Assembly (NCBI GenBank): GCA_037130365.1
Contig: JBAXTE010000021.1
Span: forward strand, 7,467 to 71,466
From: JBAXTE01 sp037130365
GTDB taxonomy: Bacteria > Bacteroidota > Bacteroidia > Bacteroidales > WCHB1-69
Direction: 5' to 3'
Length of the DNA: 64,000 nucleotides
The number at the start of each line of letters is the position of its first letter. The stretch's first letter is position 1. The position numbers and the translations under genes were made by a program. The notes under the pieces were generated by a model. It was not told where the DNA came from and did no database searches. It was given only the letters and a program-made list of their open reading frames with translations. Below are positions 17,482 to 25,916 of the stretch, piece by piece.

Positions 17482-18735
17482 ATGGCAAAACAAAATACTA
17501 AAACTTGCTCATTTTGCGGGACAAAACCAACTCAAGATAAAATTGTTTTTAATGGCGATAACGCATTTATCTGCGAAGATTGTGTTAAACAAGCTACAAC
17601 TATTTTAAATGATTCTGCACAACATCAAAATTCGACTAATTCTGAAAAGCCAGTGCTTAAGCTAAAAAACCCAATTGAAATTAAAACCTTTCTCGATCAA
17701 TACGTAATTGGTCAGGATGAGGCTAAAAAGGTTCTTGCTGTAGCTGTTTATAATCACTACAAGCGGCTGATGCACAATTCACCAAAAGACGAAAAAGAGG
17801 AGCAAGAGGTTGAAATTGAAAAATCAAATATTGTTATTGTTGGCGAAACTGGTACCGGAAAAACCCTGTTAGCTCGCTCTGTTGCAAAGATGCTCGATGT
17901 TCCATTTTGTATTGCTGATGCTACCGTTTTTACTGAAGCAGGTTATGTGGGCGAAGATGTAGAAAGTATATTAACTCGATTGTTGCAAGCTGCTGATTAT
18001 AACGTAGAACGGGCACAAATGGGAATTGTTTTTATCGACGAAATTGATAAAGTTGCTCGTAAAAGCGATAATCCTTCCATTACCCGAGATGTTTCTGGCG
18101 AAGGTGTTCAACAAGCGTTACTCAAATTATTAGAAGGTGCAAAAGTTAATGTGCCACCTCAAGGAGGTAGAAAACATCCTGAACAGAAGTTTATTGAAGT
18201 AGATACCAAAAATATCTTATTCTTAGCTGGTGGCGCTTTTGATGGTATTGAACGTAAAATTGCAGCCCGATTAAATACGAATGTTATTGGGTATAATAAA
18301 AAATCAAAAGTTATTGATAAAGCCAATCTACTAAAATATATCTCCTCACAAGATTTAAAAAGTTTTGGTCTTATTCCTGAGTTATGTGGCCGTTTTCCTG
18401 TGCTTTCACACCTTGATCCACTCGATGCAAATGCCCTTAAACGAATTCTTTTAGAACCTAAAAATGCATTGGTTAAACAGTATCTTCGCCTCTTTCATAT
18501 TGATAACATCGAACTTGCTTTTTCTGATGAAGCACTCGATTATATCGTTGAAAAAGCAATAGAATTAAAACTTGGCGCCAGAGGATTAAGAACGATCATA
18601 GAAAATATTATGACTGATGCTATGTTTGAAATGCCATCAAATAAGGTTTCTGAATTAGAAATTACGAAGACGTATGCAATACAACAGTTCGAAAAATCGT
18701 TTATTTCGGAAATGTCTGGAAATATGATCGACTAA
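17482..18735 (+). CDS. clpX: ATP-dependent Clp protease ATP-binding subunit ClpX
   Basis: A 417-residue AAA+ unfoldase. I choose the ATG at 17482 and not the upstream in-frame ATG at 17431, because the protein then begins MAKQNTKTCSFCGT, the normal ClpX start, and because 17431 lies in the intercistronic hairpin. The N-terminal C4 zinc finger (CSFC ... CEDC) recognises adaptors and substrates. Walker A is GETGTGKT, the pore loop is in 'EAGYVGEDVESILTRLL', Walker B is 'GIVFIDEIDK', and the sensor 2 region has 'LGARGLRTIIE'. Confidence 0.95.
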   Translation: MAKQNTKTCSFCGTKPTQDKIVFNGDNAFICEDCVKQATTILNDSAQHQNSTNSEKPVLKLKNPIEIKTFLDQYVIGQDEAKKVLAVAVYNHYKRLMHNSPKDEKEEQEVEIEKSNIVIVGETGTGKTLLARSVAKMLDVPFCIADATVFTEAGYVGEDVESILTRLLQAADYNVERAQMGIVFIDEIDKVARKSDNPSITRDVSGEGVQQALLKLLEGAKVNVPPQGGRKHPEQKFIEVDTKNILFLAGGAFDGIERKIAARLNTNVIGYNKKSKVIDKANLLKYISSQDLKSFGLIPELCGRFPVLSHLDPLDANALKRILLEPKNALVKQYLRLFHIDNIELAFSDEALDYIVEKAIELKLGARGLRTIIENIMTDAMFEMPSNKVSELEITKTYAIQQFEKSFISEMSGNMID

Positions 18736-18753
18736 TTTTAAAAAAGCAGAGTC

Positions 18754-19431
18754 ATGAGTAAAGTGCAAACCAATGCTCTATTTCAAAATTATAAAAATTG
18801 GGATATGAATTCAAGAATTAAACAGATTATTAGCCTTCGATTTAGTAATTTTTGGATGTTTGGCATTCTTATGTTCTTCGTATTTCCAATTACATCGGTT
18901 TCTGCTCAAGTCAACGAAGGTTTTTTAGTGCCTGCAAAAATTGTAGATGGTGATACAATTCCATATATTACATTGCCAGAAGTGACTGTTTTTTCGTTCA
19001 AGCCTTTTAAAAATGCAAAGGATGAACAGCGCACAAAACGGTTGATTAATAATGTGAAAAAAGTATATCCTTATGCAAAATTAGCTGCTGCAAAAATTAA
19101 ATATTATGATCAACTGGCTCAAAATGCCTCCTCCAAAAGCGAACGTGATAAAATAAATAAGAAAGCAGAAACAGATATCAAAGCTCAATTTGAAGCAGAT
19201 ATTAAAACAATGACTCGAACTCAAGGGAAGCTGCTAATCAAATTAATAGATCGCGAAACAGGTAAAACTTCGTACGATATTATTAAGCTTTCGAGAGGAG
19301 CTTTTAAAGCTATTTTTTGGCAGTCGATGTCTTCGTTTTTTGGCATGGATTTAAAAGAAAAATACGATAAAGATGGAGATGATGCAACCGTCGAAACCAT
19401 CGTGCAATTAATTGATAAAGGAATTCTTTAG
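18754..19431 (+). CDS. DUF4294 family exported protein
   Basis: A 225-residue protein with a hydrophobic segment at about residues 29-50 ending in 'TSVSAQ', consistent with a signal peptide if translation starts at the second in-frame ATG (residue 18, position 18805). The body matches the DUF4294 family: 'VDGDTIPYITLPEVTVF' followed by a long helical part ('RTKRLINNVKKVYPYAKLAA', 'LIKLIDRETGKTSYDIIKL'). The family is essentially restricted to Bacteroidota and has no established function. It lies 18 bp after clpX and probably shares the transcript. Confidence 0.8.
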   Translation: MSKVQTNALFQNYKNWDMNSRIKQIISLRFSNFWMFGILMFFVFPITSVSAQVNEGFLVPAKIVDGDTIPYITLPEVTVFSFKPFKNAKDEQRTKRLINNVKKVYPYAKLAAAKIKYYDQLAQNASSKSERDKINKKAETDIKAQFEADIKTMTRTQGKLLIKLIDRETGKTSYDIIKLSRGAFKAIFWQSMSSFFGMDLKEKYDKDGDDATVETIVQLIDKGIL

Positions 19432-19476
19432 TTCAAAGTGAATGCTTTGAATACGTGTGATCAACGGTAATTATTC

Positions 19477-20418
19477 ATGAAAAAAATATTATTTTTAGAT
19501 TCAACTCATCCCATATTATCCCTTCGGTTTGAAGAAGCGGGTTATGTTGTTGAACATGATTATACTTCTACAAAAGAAGAGGTTATGAATAAAATAATGA
19601 ACTATTTTGGAGTAATTATCCGCAGTAGATTTATAATTGATAAACCATTTATTGAGGCTAGTTCACAGCTAAAATTTATTGGCAGAGTAGGAGCTGGACT
19701 AGAAAATATTGATCTGGAATATGCATCTTTCAAAAATATTCAATGCATAAATTCTCCCGAAGGTAATCGTGATGCGGTTGCAGAACATACTTTGGGAATG
19801 CTATTATGTTTGGCAAATAATATTGTAAAAGCAAATAACGAAGTAAAAAATGGTTTGTGGCTCAGAGAAGCAAATCGTGGATTTGAAATTAAAGGAAAAA
19901 CAATCGCCATTATTGGGTTTGGGAATATGGGCAGCGCATTTGCTCAAAGATTAATTGGATTTGAAGCAAAGGTTATTGCTTACGACAAGTATAAATCGAA
20001 CTTTTCTTCTGCAATTGTTGAAGAATGTACGATGGAAAAAGTGTTTAATGAAGCGGATATTGTGAGTTTTCACGTCCCTTACAATTCGGAAACTCATTTT
20101 CTTTTTGAAAAAAAATATATCAATCAATTCAGAAAATCAATATATTTGTTGAATACTTCAAGAGGAAAAGTAGTCAAAACCGATGATTTGGTGGAGGCTT
20201 TAAAACAGAAAAAAGTTCTTGGTGCTGCTCTTGATGTTCTAGAATATGAGAGTGTTGCATTAAATAATAAGGATAAAGAGCAGTGGTCGGAGAGTATGAA
20301 TTTTTTAGCAATGGCTCAAAATGTTATACTAACTCCACATATTGCTGGTTGGACAGTAGAATCAAATATTAAGTTAAGTACAATCATCGCAGATAAAGTA
20401 ACTGAGATTTTTAAATAA
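19477..20418 (+). CDS. D-3-phosphoglycerate dehydrogenase-like D-2-hydroxyacid dehydrogenase
   Basis: A 313-residue NAD-dependent D-2-hydroxyacid dehydrogenase. The Rossmann fingerprint is 'GKTIAIIGFGNMGSAFAQRL' near residues 144-163. Downstream are 'HVPYNSETHFLF', 'LLNTSRGKVVKTDDLVEAL' and the catalytic His in 'TPHIAGWTVES'. The length matches the short SerA form without the regulatory ACT domain. Substrate cannot be fixed from sequence; 3-phosphoglycerate is likely given 'RVGAGLENIDLEYA' early in the protein. Seven bp precede the phosphofructokinase gene. Confidence 0.8.
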   Translation: MKKILFLDSTHPILSLRFEEAGYVVEHDYTSTKEEVMNKIMNYFGVIIRSRFIIDKPFIEASSQLKFIGRVGAGLENIDLEYASFKNIQCINSPEGNRDAVAEHTLGMLLCLANNIVKANNEVKNGLWLREANRGFEIKGKTIAIIGFGNMGSAFAQRLIGFEAKVIAYDKYKSNFSSAIVEECTMEKVFNEADIVSFHVPYNSETHFLFEKKYINQFRKSIYLLNTSRGKVVKTDDLVEALKQKKVLGAALDVLEYESVALNNKDKEQWSESMNFLAMAQNVILTPHIAGWTVESNIKLSTIIADKVTEIFK

Positions 20419-20425
20419 GTGAATT

Positions 20426-21661
20426 ATGAGAAAAACAGAAAAAATTTTCAAAGGAAAAACACTAGCAATTTTATCAGGTGGAGGAGATACTCCTGCCATT
20501 AATTCAAGTATAGAATGTATTCGTAATAGAGCTTCAATGCTCGGATATCGTGTATTTGGCATTAAAAAAGGTTGGAAAGGTTTGTTAGGAGATGGCGAAA
20601 TTGTAGATTTAACCAATCAACCTTATGATGGTGTTTATGGTGGAACTGCTTTACAATCAAGTAGAACAAATCCATTTCCTTCAAAAAAGAATCCCGAAAA
20701 TCGTGTCCCTCAAATTTTGCATAACTTAAATCGTTATAAAATTGATACTTTGGTTACTATTGGCGGCGATGATACCAATGGCGCTGCAAAACGGTTATAC
20801 GAAGAAGAAGGAATTCCTGTAATTGGGTTCCCTAAAACTATCGATAATGATTTAAGAACTAGAACAATACATCATTACAAAGGCGTTAATCACGAAGCCG
20901 TAATGTGTCCAGGTTTTCCATCTGCCGCAAAAGGATTAATGGAATTAATTCTTCGCTTAAGAACAACAACCGAATCTCATTCTCGAATTATGGTGGTTGA
21001 AATTATGGGTCGTGATGCGGGTTGGTTAACTGGTAGTGCCATCTTTGGAGGCGCTGAAGTTGCACTTGTTCCTGAAGTGGTTATGACTAAGGAACGTAAA
21101 GAGTTCTTCTTCGAATTTATTAAAGAAAAATATTTAAGCTCACCTAAAAAATCTCTTATAATCGCTGTTTCTGAAGGCGTTCGCTGGTGGAATGAAGAAA
21201 AAGGAGATATTGATATGGTTTATGCTAGCTCAGAACTTGATGAGTATGGTCATCCTCGATTTGGTGGAATTAGTGGCGTAATTGCTTCCGAAATCACTAA
21301 ACGTACTGGAATCGATGCCCGTGCTCAAATTACTGGTTATTATCCTCGCTCTGGTCAATGTCGTGAGTACGATCGCCGATTAACTTCCACATTAGCTGAT
21401 AAAGTGGTGGATTTATTGCTCCGCGAAGATTATGGACAAATGCCAGTCCTTCGAGAAATTGTTCCTTATCAAGAACTTGAAGAATTCCATACTACTTCTA
21501 TCGATATGGGCGACATCGGAAATATGCCTTTGCCAACAGCATATTACACTCCCGATAAATTTATGTTTACCGATGTGTACACTGATTTTCTATCTCAAGT
21601 AATTGGAAAACCACGCTTTATAGATTTTATTCCTAGTTTCCCTATCGTTATTCCTGAATAA
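20426..21661 (+). CDS. 6-phosphofructokinase, pyrophosphate-type residues
   Basis: A 411-residue phosphofructokinase phosphorylating fructose 6-phosphate in glycolysis. Two positions decide the phosphoryl donor: the motif GGDDT at 113-117, where ATP enzymes have GGDG[ST], and PKTIDND at 136-142, where ATP enzymes have PGTIDND. Aspartate and lysine here are the residues known from PPi-dependent enzymes, which predicts a reversible PPi-PFK. Further family motifs are 'SGGGDTPAINS' near residue 17 and 'EIMGRDAGWLTG'. The spacing from the dehydrogenase gene (7 bp) suggests co-transcription. Confidence 0.88.
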   Translation: MRKTEKIFKGKTLAILSGGGDTPAINSSIECIRNRASMLGYRVFGIKKGWKGLLGDGEIVDLTNQPYDGVYGGTALQSSRTNPFPSKKNPENRVPQILHNLNRYKIDTLVTIGGDDTNGAAKRLYEEEGIPVIGFPKTIDNDLRTRTIHHYKGVNHEAVMCPGFPSAAKGLMELILRLRTTTESHSRIMVVEIMGRDAGWLTGSAIFGGAEVALVPEVVMTKERKEFFFEFIKEKYLSSPKKSLIIAVSEGVRWWNEEKGDIDMVYASSELDEYGHPRFGGISGVIASEITKRTGIDARAQITGYYPRSGQCREYDRRLTSTLADKVVDLLLREDYGQMPVLREIVPYQELEEFHTTSIDMGDIGNMPLPTAYYTPDKFMFTDVYTDFLSQVIGKPRFIDFIPSFPIVIPE

Positions 21662-21688
21662 CTAGAATTTGTTTTAATACAATTAATA

Positions 21689-21780
21689 GAACACAGATAA
21701 CGCAGATTGAGCGGATTTTCGCAGATTGAAAAACAAACTAATCTGCGTTTATCAGCATTCATCTGCGTTATCTGCGTTCC
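21689..21780. repeat. Intergenic inverted repeat ('ATCTGCGTT' type)
   Basis: A 92-bp dyad: an outer arm of 18 bp (AACACAGATAACGCAGAT at 21690-21707, matched with one mismatch by ATCTGCGTTATCTGCGTT at 21761-21778) and an inner arm CGCAGATT / AATCTGCG (21720-21727, 21740-21747). Related sequences built from ATCTGCGTT are common in intergenic spaces of Bacteroidota. It may act as a transcript end for the PFK gene, but it has no clean T-tract next to it. Confidence 0.7.
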
Positions 21781-21827
21781 ATCTCTTTTTTTAAGGATGT
21801 GCTATTTTAAAATTCAAAAAAAAATCG

Positions 21828-21835
21828 TAGGTTTG
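21828..21835 (+). promoter_or_regulatory. Possible -7 element (TAGGTTTG)
   Basis: TAGGTTTG fits TAnnTTTG, 19 bp upstream of the response regulator start at 21855. Confidence 0.45.
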
Positions 21836-21854
21836 TTGTTCAATAATTTAAACT

Positions 21855-23018
21855 ATGTCAAAAATATTAATAATTGATGATGAACGCATGATCCGCCGAA
21901 CAATGAAGGATGTGCTGGAATATGAAAAATATGAAGTTTACGATGCCGATGATGGATTAGTTGGCTTGGAAATGATTAAAAATAATAAGTTCGATTTAAT
22001 TTTTTGTGATATTAAAATGCCTGGCATTGATGGAATAGAAGTCCTTGAAAAAGCCATGGAATTAACTGAAGCTCCTATTGTTATGATTTCTGGTCACGGA
22101 AATATTGAAACAGCAATTGGTGCAATTAAAAAAGGCGCTTTTGACTATTTAGCTAAACCTCTCGATTTAAATAGAATTTTGGTTACTACCAGAAATGCCC
22201 TCGATAAATCGTTGTTAATCAAAGAAACTAAGTTTTTAAAACGAAAAATTAGTAGTAAATATAATATTATTGGAGAATCTGAAGCCATTAGTTCTATTTT
22301 AGAAATGGTAGATAGAGTTGCTCCAACCGATGCTAGAGTGCTCATAACTGGCGCTAATGGAACTGGTAAAGAACTTATTGCGCATCGAATTCACGAAAAG
22401 AGTAATCGAAATAATGCTCCATTTATTGAAGTGAACTGTGCTGCAATTCCTTCCGAATTAATTGAAAGCGAATTATTTGGTCACGAAAAAGGTTCTTTTA
22501 CTTCTGCAATTAAACAAAAGAAAGGAAACTTTGAATTAGCAGATGGTGGCACACTTTTTCTCGACGAAATTGGCGATATGAGCTTGTCTGCTCAGGCAAA
22601 AGTGCTTAGAGCGCTTCAAGAGAATAAAATTACCCGCGTTGGCGGCGAAAAAGACATCTCTGTGGATGTAAGAGTAATTGCCGCTACCAATAAAAATCTG
22701 CAGCAAGAAATTGCAAACAAAACGTTTAGAGAAGATTTATATCACCGATTAAGTGTGATTTTAATCCGTGTTCCTTCACTAAATGAACGTGTTGATGATA
22801 TTCCATTGCTTATTCAGTATTTTATGGATGATATATGCAAAAGTCAAGGCAAGCAATTGCTAACTATCCATGATTCTGCCTATAAAGAATTGCAAAAAAT
22901 TGAGTGGACTGGCAATATTAGAGAACTTAGAAATGTAATCGAGCGCCTTGTGATTTTGTGCGATAAATCGATTACTAGCGAGGATGTAGTAAAATATGCA
23001 GCTCCATTTAAATATTAA
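21855..23018 (+). CDS. NtrC-type response regulator lacking a DNA-binding domain
   Basis: A 387-residue protein with a receiver domain (phosphoacceptor Asp52 in 'LIFCDIKMPGIDG', Lys101 in 'YLAKPLD') and an AAA+ sigma-54 interaction domain (Walker A GANGTGKE at 166-173, Walker B GGTLFLDE at 231-238, 'NIRELRNVIERLVIL' near the end). NtrC proteins normally continue into a Fis-type HTH, but this one stops about 22 residues after 'NIRELRN'. The sigma-54 contact loop, usually GAFTGA, reads GSFTSA (213-218). It may act without site-specific DNA binding. No partner kinase is adjacent. Confidence 0.88.
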   Translation: MSKILIIDDERMIRRTMKDVLEYEKYEVYDADDGLVGLEMIKNNKFDLIFCDIKMPGIDGIEVLEKAMELTEAPIVMISGHGNIETAIGAIKKGAFDYLAKPLDLNRILVTTRNALDKSLLIKETKFLKRKISSKYNIIGESEAISSILEMVDRVAPTDARVLITGANGTGKELIAHRIHEKSNRNNAPFIEVNCAAIPSELIESELFGHEKGSFTSAIKQKKGNFELADGGTLFLDEIGDMSLSAQAKVLRALQENKITRVGGEKDISVDVRVIAATNKNLQQEIANKTFREDLYHRLSVILIRVPSLNERVDDIPLLIQYFMDDICKSQGKQLLTIHDSAYKELQKIEWTGNIRELRNVIERLVILCDKSITSEDVVKYAAPFKY

Positions 23019-23046
23019 TTTTTAAATTTAAAGAAATACTCTGACA

Positions 23047-24726
23047 ATGAGCGACGATAAAAAGATAATCTTTTCAATGGTACAGGTGAGTAAAACATAT
23101 CCACCGGCCAAACAAGTGCTTAAAAATATTTACCTTTCGTTCTATTATGGAGCAAAAATTGGCGTAATTGGTCTAAATGGATCTGGTAAATCTTCGTTAC
23201 TGAAAATTATTGCTGGCGAAGAAAAATCGTTTCAAGGTGAGGTAGTTTTTTCTCCTGGGTATAGCGTTGGGTATCTTCCTCAAGAACCAATTCTTGATGA
23301 TACCAAAACCGTAAAGGAAATTGTAACTGAAGGTGTTCAAGAAGTTGCGGATATTTTAAAAGAATATGAAGAGGTAAATAATCGCTTTGCGGATCCTCTT
23401 ACCGACGATGAAATGAATAAACTCATTGAGCGTCAAGGAGAACTTACCGAACTTATCGAGCAACATGATGCTTGGGAACTCGATACTAAGTTAGAGCGTG
23501 CAATGGATGCATTGCGTTGTCCAGATGGCGATATGCCAATTTTAAATCTATCTGGAGGCGAAAGACGACGTGTGGCTTTGTGCCGATTACTCCTCAAACA
23601 ACCAGATATTTTATTGCTTGATGAACCTACCAACCACCTTGATGCTGAATCAATTGAGTGGCTCGAAATGCATCTACAGCAATATAAGGGAACTGTGATT
23701 GCAGTTACTCACGATAGATATTTCCTCGATAATGTTGCTGGTTGGATTCTCGAACTCGATCGTGGTGAAGGAATTCCTTGGCAAGGCAATTACTCTTCGT
23801 GGCTCGAACAAAAATCAAATCGTTTGAGAATGGAAGAGAAAACAGAAAGTAAACGTCGCAAAACATTAGAACGTGAGCTAGAATGGGTGAGAATGGGAGC
23901 GAAGGCGCGTCATGCTAAATCAAAATCTCGATTAGATGCGTATGATAAATTGCTAAATCAAGATGTAAAAGAAAAAGAAGAACGTCTTGAAATTTTTATT
24001 CCTAACGGACCGCGTCTAGGGAATAAAGTGCTTGAAGCTACAAATATTTCTAAAGCATTTGGCGATAAACTTCTTTATGAAAATTTCTCTTTCTCGTTGC
24101 CTCCTAATGGTATTGTTGGAATTATTGGACCTAATGGTGCTGGAAAAACTACCCTTTTTAGATTAATTATGGGATTAGATAATCCTGATTCTGGTACTTT
24201 TGATGTGGGCGATACTGTTAAGTTAGGTTATGTAGATCAGCAACATACCAGCATTGATCCTGAAAAAAGTGTGTACGAAATTATTTCAGATGGTCTTGAA
24301 CAAATACAATTGGGTGGCCGTTTACTAAATGCGAGAGCTTATATTTCGAGATTTAATTTTAGTGGTACCGATCAAAGTAAAAAAGCAGGTGTGCTTTCTG
24401 GTGGTGAACGAAATCGACTTCAATTAGCACTTACTCTGAAATCTGAAGCAAACGTTCTTTTACTTGATGAACCTACTAATGATATAGATATCAACACGTT
24501 AAGAGCACTTGAGGAAGCATTAGATAATTTTGCAGGTTGTGCCGTAGTAATTTCTCACGACAGGTGGTTCCTCGATAGAATTTGTACTCATATTATTGCT
24601 TTTGAAGGTAATTCGGAGGTATATTTCTTCGAAGGTTCATACAGTGAATATGAAGAAAATCGAAAAAAACGTCTTGGAAATGAAGGTCCTAAACGAATTC
24701 GTTATCGAAAATTGATCAAAGACTAA
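23047..24726 (+). CDS. ettA: Energy-dependent translational throttle protein EttA, ABC-F family
   Basis: A 559-residue ABC-F ATPase, similar in length to E. coli EttA. It has two nucleotide-binding domains: Walker A GLNGSGKSS (about 43-51) with LSGGE and 'LLLDEPTNHLDAES' in the first, and GPNGAGKTT with 'LSGGERNRLQLALTL' and 'LLLDEPTNDIDINT' in the second. The start 'MVQVSKTYPPAKQVLKNIYLSF' and the toe 'LGNEGPKRIRYRKLIKD' at the C-terminus are characteristic of EttA. It works on the ribosome E site. It starts 28 bp after the response regulator. Confidence 0.93.
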   Translation: MSDDKKIIFSMVQVSKTYPPAKQVLKNIYLSFYYGAKIGVIGLNGSGKSSLLKIIAGEEKSFQGEVVFSPGYSVGYLPQEPILDDTKTVKEIVTEGVQEVADILKEYEEVNNRFADPLTDDEMNKLIERQGELTELIEQHDAWELDTKLERAMDALRCPDGDMPILNLSGGERRRVALCRLLLKQPDILLLDEPTNHLDAESIEWLEMHLQQYKGTVIAVTHDRYFLDNVAGWILELDRGEGIPWQGNYSSWLEQKSNRLRMEEKTESKRRKTLERELEWVRMGAKARHAKSKSRLDAYDKLLNQDVKEKEERLEIFIPNGPRLGNKVLEATNISKAFGDKLLYENFSFSLPPNGIVGIIGPNGAGKTTLFRLIMGLDNPDSGTFDVGDTVKLGYVDQQHTSIDPEKSVYEIISDGLEQIQLGGRLLNARAYISRFNFSGTDQSKKAGVLSGGERNRLQLALTLKSEANVLLLDEPTNDIDINTLRALEEALDNFAGCAVVISHDRWFLDRICTHIIAFEGNSEVYFFEGSYSEYEENRKKRLGNEGPKRIRYRKLIKD

Positions 24727-24763
24727 TATTTTTTAAGGAAATTTTACCGTAAAATAATTGATT

Positions 24764-25357
24764 ATGAGAAATAAACAAATCATTACCCTGATAATTGTAG
24801 TCGCAATTATGATGGTCTCTTGCAAACAATTGCAGGAACTTACAAATCTTGCTAAATGCGATTTTAAATTGAAATCAGTTGATAATATCCAACTTGCGGG
24901 AATTGATATTCAAAAAGTGCAAAACATAAATCAAATTAATGCATTGGATGTGGTTAAATTAACTTCTGGCTATATGTCTAAGTATCTCCCATTGAGCTTC
25001 AATCTCAACGTAGATGCCAGAAACCCTAACCCATCAAAAGCTGCGCTTACCGCTCTTGATTGGATTTTAGAAATTGACAACATCGAAATGACTCGTGGAG
25101 TGTTAAATCAACGTATCGAAATTGCTCCAAATGGAGGAATCTCTACTATTCCAATGAACTTAAATTTTGATATTTTTAAGGTCCTATCTGGAAAAGCAAA
25201 AGATGCAGTGCTGAATTTTGCATTTAATCTAACGGGTGCTGGGAACAATACACCTACAAGAATTACGCTTAAAGCTCGTCCAACTGTGATGCTAGGAGCC
25301 ATTCCAATTCAATATCCTGGATATATTTCCATTAAAAACACTTTTGTATCAAAATAA
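24764..25357 (+). CDS. LEA-like lipoprotein
   Basis: A 197-residue protein starting at ATG 24764; the upstream TTG in the same frame gives a longer but less natural start. The signal peptide ends in a lipobox (MMVSC near residue 19), so it is probably a lipid-anchored envelope protein. The remainder resembles the LEA type 2 (water stress and hypersensitive response) fold: beta-rich, with 'LPLSFNLNVDARNPNPSKAALTAL' and 'LDWILEIDNIEMTRGVLNQ'. It is 37 bp after ettA and 13 bp before the next gene. Function unknown. Confidence 0.75.
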   Translation: MRNKQIITLIIVVAIMMVSCKQLQELTNLAKCDFKLKSVDNIQLAGIDIQKVQNINQINALDVVKLTSGYMSKYLPLSFNLNVDARNPNPSKAALTALDWILEIDNIEMTRGVLNQRIEIAPNGGISTIPMNLNFDIFKVLSGKAKDAVLNFAFNLTGAGNNTPTRITLKARPTVMLGAIPIQYPGYISIKNTFVSK

Positions 25358-25370
25358 AAAATTAAAAGTT

Positions 25371-25826
25371 ATGATTCAACGTATTCAATCCATTTATTTA
25401 TTACTTATCGCAGTTTGTTTTTCGATTCTCCTCTTTTTCCCACTAGCTACTATTGACCCAAATTACGAATATTCGTTGTGGTCTTTACGTTCTGTTGAAG
25501 GTATGGTTAAAGCGCCAACCTACTATTTAGGACTTTTAGCCATTGTTATTTCGGGTATTGCCCTTTATACAATCTTTGTTTATAAAAAAAGGATGACTCA
25601 AAGTAAGCTTTGTGTAGCAATGTTTTTATTGATGTTGATATTTTTAACCTTAATGTTTTTTGTTTACCCAGAATATGTGATTGCCAAATTTTTAGGTGAT
25701 AATGCTATTGTAAACTACAGCTACATTGCCATTTTGTCTGTATTACCAATGGCTTTCGTGCTTCTTGCAAATAGAGCAATATTAAAAGATGAACAAAAAG
25801 TAAGAGCTGCTGATCGATTAAGATAG
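25371..25826 (+). CDS. DUF4293 family membrane protein
   Basis: A 151-residue membrane protein with four hydrophobic segments. I start it at ATG 25371 ('MIQRIQSIYLLLIAVCF'), because this is the normal start of the DUF4293 family and because the earlier ATG at 25344 lies inside the end of the preceding gene. DUF4293 proteins are small four-helix proteins found in Bacteroidota and have no known activity. The C-terminus is charged ('RAILKDEQKVRAADRLR'). Confidence 0.85.
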   Translation: MIQRIQSIYLLLIAVCFSILLFFPLATIDPNYEYSLWSLRSVEGMVKAPTYYLGLLAIVISGIALYTIFVYKKRMTQSKLCVAMFLLMLIFLTLMFFVYPEYVIAKFLGDNAIVNYSYIAILSVLPMAFVLLANRAILKDEQKVRAADRLR

Positions 25827-25916
25827 AATTACCGACTGAGGTTTTACATGAAATTGTCTATCCAAGAGTCCTAATATTCTATTCTGATTTATATCCGCCT
25901 ACATAAATAAGCAATC

